Assembly (NCBI GenBank): GCA_963766725.1
Contig: CAVYBK010000001.1
Location: 186,001-250,000 of the forward strand
Length of the DNA: 64,000 bases
Direction: 5' to 3'
Origin: DATEOR01 sp963766725
GTDB taxonomy: Bacteria > Actinomycetota > Thermoleophilia > Gaiellales > Gaiellaceae
Every line of letters begins with the position of its first letter. The first letter of the stretch is position 1. Both the position numbers and the translations under genes were made by a program. The notes under the pieces are model-generated. The model was not told the DNA's origin. It searched no databases and worked only from the letters and a program-made list of their open reading frames with translations. Below are positions 26,196 through 34,358 of the stretch, in pieces.

Positions 26196-26891
26196 CTAGT
26201 GACGCCCTCCGCGCAGGAGCCCCCACACAGCTGCGGCGGACTGCTTGATCACGCGCCAGGCCGTCGTCACGACCACGCGGAGATAGAGGCCGACGGAGCG
26301 GTCGGCGATGTACTCGAGATCGTGCGCGAGCTTCTCCGCCCACGACTCCTCGCGGCCCATGCGCGTTTGCGCGAGCCCGGTGAGCCCCGGCCTGACGACG
26401 AGACGCTGCCAGTACTGGGGGATCTCCTGGGCGAGCTCCTCGAAGAAGGTCGGGCGGATCGGCCGCGGCCCGACGATGGACATGTCGCCGCGCAGGACGT
26501 TCCAGAGCTGTGGCATCTCGTCGAGCTGCGACGCGCGGAGCCAGCGCCCTAGCCGCGTCACCTCCGCCGCGGTGCGGATGGAGAGCTCCTGGCCGTAGTA
26601 CGGGCCCAGGCGCGACTCGGCGTCGCGTCTGAGCGTCCGGAACTTGAACATGTGAAAGATCCGGCCGTATCGCCCGACCCGCAGGCCGCGGTAGAAGAGC
26701 GGCGTGCCCGAGGTGGCGAGGAAGACGATCGTGACGAGGACGAGGATCGGCAGGGCGACGATGAGCACGCTCGCCGAGATGAGAATGTCGAGGGAGCGCA
26801 GAGCAGCGTCCACCCCACGGCGGTCGGCTCCCTCTCTGGACAGCCGCGCGTAGCGCTCGGCGAGCGACTCGGTTTCCGGCGAGAGCGTCAT
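26196..26891 (-). CDS. Initiating sugar transferase (polyprenyl phosphoglycosyl transferase family)
   Basis: A 231-residue protein of the bacterial sugar transferase family that passes a sugar-1-phosphate to undecaprenyl phosphate. One hydrophobic segment at about 33-58 (LDILISASVLIVALPILVL) is the re-entrant membrane helix. The soluble part has FKFRTLRRDAE, LGRWLRASQLDEMPQLWNVL, MSIVGPRP and RPGLTGLAQ; the Asp-Glu pair in LDEMPQLWNV is catalytic in the family. It begins 12 bases before the asnB-like start and so heads the leftward group. A second member is encoded at 59006. Confidence 0.88.
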   Translation of the reverse strand: MTLSPETESLAERYARLSREGADRRGVDAALRSLDILISASVLIVALPILVLVTIVFLATSGTPLFYRGLRVGRYGRIFHMFKFRTLRRDAESRLGPYYGQELSIRTAAEVTRLGRWLRASQLDEMPQLWNVLRGDMSIVGPRPIRPTFFEELAQEIPQYWQRLVVRPGLTGLAQTRMGREESWAEKLAHDLEYIADRSVGLYLRVVVTTAWRVIKQSAAAVWGLLRGGRH

Positions 26892-26905
26892 CGGCTTAGT
26901 CGCTG

Positions 26906-26922
26906 CATAATGAATGCTTATG
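26906..26922. promoter_or_regulatory. Inverted repeat / LysR-type box between divergent genes
   Basis: CATAA (26906-26910), seven bases, TTATG (26918-26922) is a perfect inverted repeat containing the T-N11-A core of LysR-type operators. It sits between the sugar transferase gene (leftward, start 26891) and the lysR gene (ATG at 26920, inside the repeat). CATAAT (26906-26911) also matches five of six -10 positions for rightward transcription, which would give a leaderless lysR transcript. Confidence 0.45.
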
Positions 26923-27811
26923 GATACCCGTCAGCTCGCCGCCTTCTGCGCGGTCGTCGAGAAGAGCAGCTTCTCACAGGCCGCGGAGAAGCTCGGCGTC
27001 ACGCAGCCCGCGGTCAGCCTCCAGGTTCGCGCCCTCGAGGAGCGCCTCGGGCAGACGCTGCTCGACCGCTCCGGCCGCCGCGTCGAGCCGACGGAGGCGG
27101 GCCTCCGCCTGTACCGCAGCGCGCAGCGGATGCTGGCCCTCGAGGAGCAGCTCTACGACGAGGTCGCCGCCGAGAGCGGCGAGCTCCAGGGCACGCTCGC
27201 GATCGGCGCCTCCACCGGCCCCGGCGCACACCTCGTCCCGCTTCTCCTCTGCGAGTTCCAGCGCGACCACCCCGAGCTCCACGTGGCCCTCTTCATCTGG
27301 GACACGCAAACGGTGAGCGAGAAGGTGGCGCAGCGGGAGCTCGAGCTCGGCGTCGTCGGTGCGCTTCGCCGGAACCGGTCGCTCGAGTTCGAGCCTCTGG
27401 TCCGGGACGAGATCGTCCTCGCCGTCCCTCCCGGGCACCCGGCGGCCGGAGGCTCGGTCACGGTGGACGACCTGCGGGAGGAGACGGTGATCTCCATGCA
27501 GGAGGGCGCGGGGGTGCGGCAGGTCGTCGACGAGGAGCTCCGCCGCGCCGGCCTACGGGTGCGCGACCTCGGGCCGAAGCTGGAGCTCGGCCTGCAGGAG
27601 TCGGTGAAGAGCGCCGTCTCCGCCGGCTTCGGCGTCACGTTCATCTCGCGCACGGCGATCGAGGGCGAGCTCGCCGCGGGCACGCTTGCCATGGCCCGCG
27701 TCGCCGGGCTCGAGCCCGCAAGGCAGATCTACGTCGTGCGGGCGAAGGGACGGCCGCCGACCCGCGCCGCCGACGGCCTTCCTCGAGTTCGCGCGCGAAA
27801 AGACGTCGTGA
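26920..27811 (+). CDS. LysR-type transcriptional regulator, frameshifted near the end
   Basis: An N-terminal winged helix-turn-helix (MDTRQLAAFCAVVEKSSFSQAAEKLGVTQPAVSLQVRALE) identifies the family; the key residues are the Ser-Gln-Ala-Ala turn and QPAVS. A co-inducer domain follows to the C-terminus. ATG 26920 is preferred over 26914 because it gives the usual MDxRQL start. A +1 break at about 27765-27780 leads into FLEFAREKTS and the TGA at 27809-27811, giving about 297 residues. Its stop overlaps the maleylacetate-reductase-like gene (GTGA), an unusual same-strand layout for a LysR gene, which may control that gene and itself. Confidence 0.88.
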
Positions 27812-28785
27812 TCGTCCGCTGGGGCCTCGACGCGCTGCCCTCGGTGCTCGCCGAGGTCGGCAGCGAGCGAGCCTCTCCTGGTCACGACCGAGCGCTGGCG
27901 TGGGCTCGACCTTCCCGCGGCGAATGCGTTCTACGGAGTCGAGTCACACGGCTCGCCCGAGTCGGTCGCCGAGGCGACCGCCGCGGCCGAGGGCGCCGAC
28001 GGCCTGCTTGCGGTCGGCGGCGGCAGCGCGATCGACACGGCCAAGGCGGTTTCGGCGGCCACGGGCCTTCCGGTCGTCTCCGTCCCCACGACCTACTCCG
28101 GGGCCGAGTGGACGCGCGGCTTCGGGATCCGCGACGAGGCCCGCCGCGTGAAGGGCGGCGGCGCGGGAGCGCACGTCGCGGGCATCGTCTACGAGCCGGA
28201 GCTCACGTACGACCTGCCGCCCGGCGAGTCCGGCGGAACGGCGCTTGAACGCACTCGCGCACTGCGCCGAGGCGCTGTACGTCCAGGGGAAGAACGACCA
28301 GGCGGACGCGGAGGCGCTCGCCGGGTGCGCCGCTCATCTCCGACAACCTCCCGCTCGTCCTCGCCGACGGCCGCTATCCCGACGGAAGGCGGGCGCTTCT
28401 CGAGGGCGCGATGCACGCGGGCGCCGCGCTCGCCGGCGCGGGCCTGGGGCTCGGGCATGCGATGGCTCAGGCGGTCGGCGGCCGCTACGGCATCGCGCAC
28501 GGTGCCGCGAACGCGATCTGCCTGCCGCCGGCGCTTCGCTTCAACCTGGAGGTCGCCGCGGCCGAGATCGAGCGCTTCGGGGAGGCGATGCGCACGCACG
28601 ACCCGATCGGGCGCGCCGAGGAGCTTGCGCGGCTCTCCGGCTTCACCCTTCTGCGCCACCTCGGCGTTCCGCGGGACGACCTGCCCGCGCTGGCCGAAGC
28701 GGCCGCCGAGCGGGGCGGCGCGAAGGCGAACCCGCGCCCTGCCTCAGCCGACGACGTTCTCGGGCTCTTCGAGAGCGTCTGGTGA
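27808..28785 (+). CDS. Maleylacetate reductase-like / iron-type alcohol dehydrogenase, three frameshifts
   Basis: Reads as one protein of about 325 residues if three +1 breaks are repaired (near 27868, 28243 and 28325). Order of recognisable parts: VRWGLDALPSVLAEVG; LLVTTERW; the NAD site LAVGGGSAIDTAKAV; VPTTYSGAEWT; LNALAHCAEALY; and LGLGHAMAQAVGGRYGIAHGAAN, with the His residues that hold metal in this superfamily. Family members reduce maleylacetate to 3-oxoadipate in aromatic ring breakdown. GTG start overlaps the lysR stop. It overlaps the convergent methyltransferase gene by 42 bases. Either three sequence errors or a dead gene; the neighbours suggest errors. Confidence 0.65.
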
Positions 28786-29659
28786 AGGCACCGCGACGAT
28801 CCTGAGCCCGACCACGGCCAGGTCGTCCGGGTCGTAGCCGCGGAAGCGCGGGTCGAGGTCCTCGGGCAGAGCGGCGTTCGGCCGCCACGGCTTCTCGGCG
28901 ACCACGGTGAGGCCCGCCCGCTCGAACGCGGACACGTAGTCCGGCCGGCGAAGGCGGTTCTGGTGCAGGAGCTCCGAGTTGACCAGGCCCCAGGTGCGGT
29001 CGGAGTAGCGCAGGAAGTTGTAGGGCGAGAGCGAGTGGTCGAAGTGCGAGAAGTGGTCGCTGAGGTCGATGCGCGAGCTCACGGCTCCGTCGGGCCGCAG
29101 GAGCCGGCGGCACTCGGCGCAGGAGCGGAACGAGGTCATCCTCGGGGATGTGCTCGAGCGTGCTCGTGCTCGTGACGAAGTCGACGGAGCCTGCTGGAAG
29201 CCCGGTCGCCCGCGCGTCCAGCGGTGCGAGGTAGCGGATCCCGAAGCGGGGCTCGAGCTCCTCCACCGACGCGATCGGTCCGCCCGGGTCGCGCAGGCCG
29301 CGCTCGGAGGCGAGCCGCCCGAGCCGTTCGATGCTCGTGTTGACGAGATCGGCTCGCACGTTCGGCCGGAGGTCGACGAGGACCTGCCGCTCGACGCCGA
29401 GCGCCCAGAAGGAGAGAGGCACGGCGAGATCCCAGCCCGCGCCGAACTCGTAGAAGACCGCTTCGCCGAGGGGGCGATCGGGCCCGTGCTCTGCGTACGC
29501 CTCGACGTGGCGGGTGGCCCGCTCGAACCGTCGGCGAAAGCCGGCCTCCGGCCCGGGCAGCGAGCGCGTCACGTGTCGTTGCAGCAGGTAGTTGGCGCGC
29601 TCGGCCTGCGGGAGCGCGCTGAGGCTCTTCTGCAGGAACGCCTTGGCGAGCCATCGCAT
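28744..29659 (-). CDS. Class I SAM-dependent methyltransferase-like protein, frameshifted
   Basis: About 305 residues after repair. The middle shows a SAM-binding arrangement: FYEFGAGWDLAVPLSFW, LVDLRPNVRADLVN, and a later DFVTSTSTLEHIPEDDLVPLL that marks methyltransferase domains of the domain-11/25 type. At about 29125-29140 a +1 break joins this to AECRRLLRPDGAVSSRIDLSDHF and the C-terminal part ending PENVVG. ATG at 29659. The acceptor is unknown. Its 3' end overlaps the convergent reductase gene. Similar proteins occur in glycan clusters as sugar O- or N-methyltransferases. Confidence 0.7.
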
Positions 29660-29697
29660 CGTCGAGCAGATTAGAGACCGATAGGCTTCCGACCGCG

Positions 29698-30345
29698 ATG
29701 GCCGACGACTGGCGGGTCACGATCGATTTCGACGACGAGGGCGACGGCACCCAGCTCGCCGAATGGCTGGCTGCGGTCGACCTCGAGGGCGAGGAGCGCT
29801 CCACGCTCGGCGACCGCGTGATCGTCAGCCGCGACGGGCCGCGTGTCTACCTCTATTCGGATTCCGAGGAGCCGGCGCGCGAGGTGCTGCGCACGGTCAG
29901 CGCCCGCATCGAGCACGAGGGCCACTCGGCCGTCACCGCGCTCGAGCGCTGGCATCCGGTCGAGCAGGCCTGGAAGGACGGCTCCATCCCGCTTCCGGAC
30001 ACCGCCGAGGAGATCGCCGAGGAGCACGAGCGGCTTCAGGAGCGCGAAGCCGCCGAATCGGCGAAGACCGGGGCCGCCCAGTGGGAGGTCCGCATCGAGC
30101 TCGGGAGCCACGAGGACACCGAGGCCCTGGCCGAGCGCCTCGAATCGGAGGGAATCCCGGTCGTCCGCCGGCACACCTTCCTGCTCGCCGGGGCGGCGAA
30201 CGAGGACGACGCCCGGGCCCTTGCCGAGCGGCTTCGCGGCGAGGCGCCCGACGGCGCGAAGGTCGAGGTCGAGCCGGGTGGCGGGATGGTCTGGGAGGTC
30301 GCTCCCAGGAACCCGTTCACCTTCTTCGGCGGCCTCGGCGGCTAG
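29698..30345 (+). CDS. Uncharacterised acidic protein with two related halves
   Basis: A 215-residue protein with very many Glu, Asp, Ala and Arg residues. The N-terminal half (WRVTIDFDDEGDGTQLAEWL) and the C-terminal half (WEVRIELGSHEDTEALAERL) begin alike: Trp, x, Val, x, Ile, then an acidic helix, so it probably arose by duplication of a small alpha/beta (ferredoxin-like) unit. The two halves are joined by a Glu-rich helix at about 100-125. It ends with an aromatic, Gly-rich tail (NPFTFFGGLGG). No enzyme motif. Function unknown. Confidence 0.65.
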   Translation: MADDWRVTIDFDDEGDGTQLAEWLAAVDLEGEERSTLGDRVIVSRDGPRVYLYSDSEEPAREVLRTVSARIEHEGHSAVTALERWHPVEQAWKDGSIPLPDTAEEIAEEHERLQEREAAESAKTGAAQWEVRIELGSHEDTEALAERLESEGIPVVRRHTFLLAGAANEDDARALAERLRGEAPDGAKVEVEPGGGMVWEVAPRNPFTFFGGLGG

Positions 30346-30356
30346 CTCTACCGCGG

Positions 30357-30373
30357 GCTGGCCGCCCGCCAGC
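30357..30373 (+). terminator. Short GC hairpin after the acidic protein gene
   Basis: GCTGGC (30357-30362), loop CGCCC, GCCAGC (30368-30373) forms a perfect six-base stem 12 bases after the stop codon. No T-run follows. It may end transcription of the gene upstream; alternatively it is chance. Confidence 0.35.
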
Positions 30374-30394
30374 GGCTCGGGTAGGCTGGTCCGG

Positions 30395-30475
30395 TTGAGC
30401 TATGACCTGATCGGAGGCCGCAGCATGGAAATGGAACCGCACCCAACTTCCGGCGGCCTTCGCCTGCCCGGCTAG
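30395..30475 (+). CDS. Possible 26-residue peptide upstream of the MFS exporter
   Basis: TTG at 30395 opens a frame of 26 codons reading MSYDLIGGRSMEMEPHPTSG then GLRLPG and a TAG. TAGGCT (30382-30387) lies seven bases before the TTG, in the same position as the leaderless -10 boxes elsewhere in the window. A GC stem-loop and the exporter gene follow within 65 bases. It could be a leader peptide that controls the exporter. There is no independent evidence that it is translated. Confidence 0.25.
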   Translation: MSYDLIGGRSMEMEPHPTSGGLRLPG

Positions 30476-30499
30476 CTCCGCACTTCAGCGCGTCTCTCC

Positions 30500-30520
30500 G
30501 GGCCGGCCTGCCGCCGGCTC
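30500..30520 (+). other. Stem-loop in the leader of the MFS gene
   Basis: GCCGGC (30502-30507), loop CTGCC, GCCGGC (30513-30518), extended by a wobble and a G-C pair to 30500/30520. It lies between the small peptide frame and the exporter start at 30538. It may be an attenuator or only a GC-rich palindrome; each arm is itself a palindrome. Confidence 0.3.
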
Positions 30521-30537
30521 GTGCCCATCCCTGAGGA

Positions 30538-31833
30538 ATGAGAGACGTGAACCCTGAAACGACAACAGGCCTGCGCCACCTGAAGATCCTGCGCCCCCTG
30601 GCGATCAGGGACTTTGCGCTGCTCTGGACCGGCGCGGCCGTGTCGCTCCTCGGCGACGGCGTCTACATCGTCGCCATCGCGTGGCAGGTCTACGAGATCT
30701 CCGACACGCCGACGGCGCTTTCGCTGATCGGCGTCGCGTGGACCCTGCCGATGGCGGCGTTCCTGCTCGTCGGCGGGGTGGTCAGCGACCGCTTCGACCG
30801 GCGGCGGATCATGATCGCGACCGACCTCGTTCGCGCGCTCGCGGTGGCCGTCATCGCGGTGCTCTCGCTCACCGGAGTGCTCGAGCTCTGGCATCTCTTC
30901 CTGCTCGCGATCGTCTTCGGGACGGGGGACGCCTTCTTCGGCCCTGCGTTCAACGCGACCGTGCCGCAGATCGTCCCGCAGCGAATGCTCGTGCAGGCGA
31001 ACTCGCTCGACCAGTTCATCCGCCCGTTCATGATGGCCCTCGCCGGCCCCGCGATCGGCGGGCTGACCGTGGCGGCGCTCGGCGCGGGCGCAGCGTTCGC
31101 GCTCGACGCGGGCTCGTTCGTCTTGTCGGCGCTCGCGATCTCGCTGATGTCGGGAGTCCTCCGCGTCGACCGCGGCGGCGAGGAGCCGCGCTCGGCGCTG
31201 GCCGACCTCCGTGAGGGATTCAGCTTCGTGCGCCGGCATGCCTGGCTCTGGGGCACGCTGATCGGCGCGGCCATCTCGCTGCTCGCGTTCTGGGGCCCGG
31301 TGGAGGTGCTGGTTCCCTACCGGATCAAGAACGACCTCGGCGGAGGCGCAGACGACTTCGGACTCGTCCTTGCTGCCGGAGGCGTGGGCGCGATCCTCGC
31401 GGCGGTCGTGATGGCGCAGCTCGGGCTTCCCCGCAAGCACATGACGTTCATGTACGTGGCCTGGGCGGTCGGGTGTCTCGGCATTGCCGGGCTCGCCTTC
31501 GCATCGGTCCTGTGGCAGGCGATGGCGTCGTCCTTCGTCCAGCAGGCGCTCTTCGCCTCCGGCCTGGTCGTCTGGGGGACGCTGATCCAGACGCTCGTCC
31601 CCGCGCGCCTGCTCGGCCGCGTCACCAGCCTCGACTGGCTCGTCTCGACCTCCCTCGTGCCGATCTCGTTTGCGCTGACCGGCCCTGTCGCCGCGGCCAT
31701 CGGCGCTGAGGCGACGCTCGCCGGCGCGGGTGTGATCGCGTGCGCGGCCACGCTCCTCTGCCTCCTCATCCCTGGGATGCGGGACACGGAGCGGGACGAC
31801 CGGCTAGGGGTGCTCGCCGAAGAGGCTCGCTAG
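30538..31833 (+). CDS. MFS transporter, EntS-like exporter
   Basis: A 431-residue major facilitator with about 12 membrane helices. The loop between helices 2 and 3 reads GGVVSDRFDRRRIMI, the MFS G-x-x-x-D-R-x-x-R-R signature. Overall text (FALLWTGAAVSLLGDGVYIVAIAWQVYEIS; DAFFGPAFNATVPQIVP) matches the MFS_3 group that includes the enterobactin exporter EntS and macrolide efflux pumps. Substrate unknown. ATG 30538 has GAGGA only one base ahead; GTG 30547 would give better spacing (ten). The 192-base upstream gap holds two hairpins and a possible leader peptide. Confidence 0.85.
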   Translation: MRDVNPETTTGLRHLKILRPLAIRDFALLWTGAAVSLLGDGVYIVAIAWQVYEISDTPTALSLIGVAWTLPMAAFLLVGGVVSDRFDRRRIMIATDLVRALAVAVIAVLSLTGVLELWHLFLLAIVFGTGDAFFGPAFNATVPQIVPQRMLVQANSLDQFIRPFMMALAGPAIGGLTVAALGAGAAFALDAGSFVLSALAISLMSGVLRVDRGGEEPRSALADLREGFSFVRRHAWLWGTLIGAAISLLAFWGPVEVLVPYRIKNDLGGGADDFGLVLAAGGVGAILAAVVMAQLGLPRKHMTFMYVAWAVGCLGIAGLAFASVLWQAMASSFVQQALFASGLVVWGTLIQTLVPARLLGRVTSLDWLVSTSLVPISFALTGPVAAAIGAEATLAGAGVIACAATLLCLLIPGMRDTERDDRLGVLAEEAR

Positions 31834-32249
31834 CAGGGGCCCGCGACGGGCGCGTTCTCGTTCGGGCCGTTCATGTGCTGGACGTTCGCCCCGCTGCCGG
31901 CCTGGAGGCAGTACGAGAACTTGTCCGCGCGGACGAGCGTGACGCCGAACGACGGCGGCAGCTGCGACTGGGCGCCGACGTACGTGCCGGTGGCGCTGAA
32001 CCACGCCTCCATCGCCGGAGTCGCCTGCTGCAGGTTGATGGAGGCGCTCACCTGGTTCGCGGAGTCCTCCAGCTGCTGCTGATTGGCAGACGTCGGCCCG
32101 GTGTCCTGCGCCGCCTTGAACACGAGGTACCCGCCCACGGCGAGCGCCGCGAGCATGAAGACATAGCCGAAGAGTCTGCCCACGGGGCCTTTATCGGCCT
32201 TCGGAGGGGCCAGGTTGAATAAGAAGTCAAAATGCTTGCCATTAGCCAA
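31830..32249 (-). CDS. Small membrane-anchored extracytoplasmic protein, perhaps pilin-like
   Basis: About 139 residues from a weak TTG at 32249. A short cytoplasmic start (NLAPPKADKGPVGR) is followed by one transmembrane helix (about 27-46, LFGYVFMLAALAVGGYLVFK) and an outer domain with two Cys (FSYCLQAG and the last residue, Cys) that could form a disulfide. The outer part (ATPAMEAWFSATGTYVGA) resembles the small pilin-like proteins of actinobacteria, but no prepilin cleavage site is visible. The start is unsure; ATG at 32242 is out of frame. Converges with the MFS gene (stops overlap by four bases). Confidence 0.5.
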   Translation of the reverse strand: MANGKHFDFLFNLAPPKADKGPVGRLFGYVFMLAALAVGGYLVFKAAQDTGPTSANQQQLEDSANQVSASINLQQATPAMEAWFSATGTYVGAQSQLPPSFGVTLVRADKFSYCLQAGSGANVQHMNGPNENAPVAGPC

Positions 32250-32262
32250 ACGGTGGTATAGT
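32236..32262 (+). promoter_or_regulatory. Putative promoter with leaderless start for the FAD protein gene
   Basis: TATAGT (32257-32262) ends six bases before the GTG at 32269, and TTGCCA (32236-32241) lies 15 bases upstream of it. The area is A/T-rich compared with surroundings. Divergent from the small membrane protein gene. Same start geometry as at 7079 and 18933. Confidence 0.45.
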
Positions 32263-32268
32263 CCCGCC

Positions 32269-33463
32269 GTGGCGGAAGCGCTCCAGTTCGACGTGCTCGT
32301 GATCGGAAGCGGGGCCTCGGGCCTCGCGTCGGCCGTGGCCGCCGAACGGGCGGGCGCGCGGGTCGCGGTCGCGACCAAGGCGGCCCTCCAGTCCTGCAAC
32401 TCCGCCAAGGCGCAAGGAGGCATCCAGGCCGCGGTCGGCGAGGACGACTCGCCGGAGACCCACGCCGAGGACGTCTGGAAAAGCTCGCACGAGACCGCCG
32501 ACATGCGCCTCGTCGAGATCCTCACCGCCGAGGCGCCCGAGACCATCCACTGGCTCGAGGAGTCCGGCGTCGAGTTCACGCGGGAGAACGGCGGCTACCG
32601 CATCGCCCGCTGCGGCGGCGCGAGCCGCAAGCGGCTTCTCCAGGTCGGCGACCGCACCGGCCATGCGATCACGAAGGCGTTGCGGAAGGTCATCGAGGGC
32701 TCGACCGCGGAGACCTTTCCTCACTCGCCGCTCACGGAGCTCGAGCCGACGAGCTCGGGCTGGCGAGCGCGCTGCGGCGAGCACGTCATCGAGGCGGGCG
32801 CGGTGATTCTCGCCGCCGGGGGCCGCTGCTTTCGCGAGGCCGAGGAGCGCGGCGAGCTCTCCACCAACCATCCCGGTGCGACCGGCGAGGTGACGCAGAT
32901 CGCGCTCGACCTCGGCGCCGAGGCCCGCGACCTCGACGCGCTCCAGTACCACCCGAACGGAGGCGCCTGGCCCGAGAACATGCAGGGCTATTCCATCCCC
33001 GAGACCACGCGTGCCTACGGCGCCGTCCTCCTGAACGCCGACCGCGCGGAGTTCACGGATTCCCTGGGGCCCCGGGACGAGGTCTCGCAGGCGATCGTGG
33101 ACGAGGTTGCCGAGCGGCGGCGGGGTCGAGACTCCGGACGGCCGGCCCGCAGTCTGGCTCGACACGACGCGCATCTCCGAGGCGGACGCCGAGGTCTCGC
33201 TCCCGTACATGCTGCGCCGCTACCGCGCGGGCGGCATCGACCCGCTCCGCGAGCCGCTCCTCACCTATCCCGTCCTCCACTACCAGAACGGCGGCCTCGT
33301 CATCGACGCCCACGGCGAAACGACGGTGGAAGGCCTCTTCGCCTGCGGGGAGATCGCAGGCGGGACGCACGGGCGCAACCGGATGATGGGCAACTCGCTC
33401 CTCGAATGCTGCGTCTTCGGCCGGCGCGCCGGCAGGGCCGCGGCCGAGAGGGCGGCCGCATGA
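32269..33463 (+). CDS. FAD-dependent oxidoreductase of the fumarate reductase / L-aspartate oxidase family, short form, frameshifted
   Basis: About 397 residues. Starts with the FAD-binding DVLVIGSGASGLASAVAAERAG, then CNSAKAQGGIQAA, the flavin-site box QYHPNG (usually HPTG) and near the end GLFACGEIAGGTHGRNRMMGNSLLECC, which holds the catalytic-type Arg and FAD contacts. It lacks the roughly 130-residue helical C-terminal domain of NadB and SdhA. A +1 break lies at about 33112-33118. It overlaps the fumarase alpha gene (ATGA at 33460). No nadA or nadC is nearby, so a link with fumarate metabolism is more likely than NAD synthesis. Exact reaction unknown. Confidence 0.7.
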
Positions 33464-34356
33464 GCACGGTTGCGACCGACATCCAGAAGGCCGTCGAGGA
33501 TGCCGCCGCATACCTCTACGTCTGGGCGCTCAAGGACATCCCGCAGGATCTCCGCGACGCCATTCGCGACGCCCGCGAGCGCGAGACCTCGATGCCCGGG
33601 CAGCGCGTGCTCGACACGATCATCCGCAACATCTCGATCGCGGACGACCAGACGACCCTCGTCTGCCAGGACACCGGCATCGCCGTCTACTACTGCCGGG
33701 TCGGCGAGCATTTCCCGCTGCATCCGGCACGGATCTACGAGGCGCTCTACGACGGCACCGAGCGCGCGACCGTTGAGCACCCGCTGCGCTCGAACACCGT
33801 CCATACGCTGACCCGCGAGAACACCGGGCAGAACGTCGGCTACCGCGTGCCGATCGTCCACTGGGACTTCGTCCCCGACTGGGACGGCCTCGACGTCAAG
33901 TGCGTCCCGAAGGGCTCGGGCTCCGAGAACATGAGCTTCCTGAAGATGTGCGTCCCGGCCGACGGCGTCGCCGGGATCAAGCGCTTCGTCCTCGACTCCA
34001 TCGTCGGCGCGGGCGGCAAGCCCTGCCCGCCGGGAATCGTCGGCGTCGGCATCGGCGGCTCGGCCGACTACGCCATGCACCTCGCCAAGGAGGCGATCGC
34101 GCGACCGATCGGCACGCGCAACCCCGACCCCGAGGTGGCGAAGCTCGAGGAGGAGCTCTACGAGCTTCTGAACGAGACCGGGATCGGGCCGATGGGCCTT
34201 GGCGGCGACGTGACCGTCCTCCAGTGCCACATCGAGCACGCGGACACGCACATGACCCTGAACCCGGTCGCGGTGAACTACCAGTGCTGGGCCGCGCGCC
34301 GCGCGACCGCGCACATCGCCGCGGACGGGACCATCGACTACGACCGGGAGGCGTGA
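33460..34356 (+). CDS. Class I fumarate hydratase, alpha subunit
   Basis: A 298-residue subunit of the [4Fe-4S] fumarase/tartrate dehydratase family. Cluster cysteines are in LVCQDTGIAVYY, MCVPADGV or KCVPKGSGSENMS, and VLQCHIEHADTH. Catalyses fumarate + water = malate together with the beta subunit encoded next. ATG at 33460 overlaps the upstream FAD gene stop. In two-subunit form this resembles archaeal and clostridial fumarases rather than the fused FumA of E. coli. Tartrate dehydratase is the main alternative, but no tartrate genes are near. Confidence 0.88.
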   Translation: MSTVATDIQKAVEDAAAYLYVWALKDIPQDLRDAIRDARERETSMPGQRVLDTIIRNISIADDQTTLVCQDTGIAVYYCRVGEHFPLHPARIYEALYDGTERATVEHPLRSNTVHTLTRENTGQNVGYRVPIVHWDFVPDWDGLDVKCVPKGSGSENMSFLKMCVPADGVAGIKRFVLDSIVGAGGKPCPPGIVGVGIGGSADYAMHLAKEAIARPIGTRNPDPEVAKLEEELYELLNETGIGPMGLGGDVTVLQCHIEHADTHMTLNPVAVNYQCWAARRATAHIAADGTIDYDREA

Positions 34357-34358
34357 CC

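Noticed and set aside
27808..28785. Maleylacetate-reductase-like gene as a true pseudogene
   Set aside because: Three frame breaks would support decay, but essential genes in the window show equal damage, and the repaired protein keeps all motifs. Left as a coding gene with breaks.
32269..33463. Calling the FAD protein L-aspartate oxidase (NadB)
   Set aside because: The N-terminal motifs fit, but the C-terminal domain is missing, nadA and nadC are not adjacent, and the gene is coupled with fumarase. Only a family-level name is safe.
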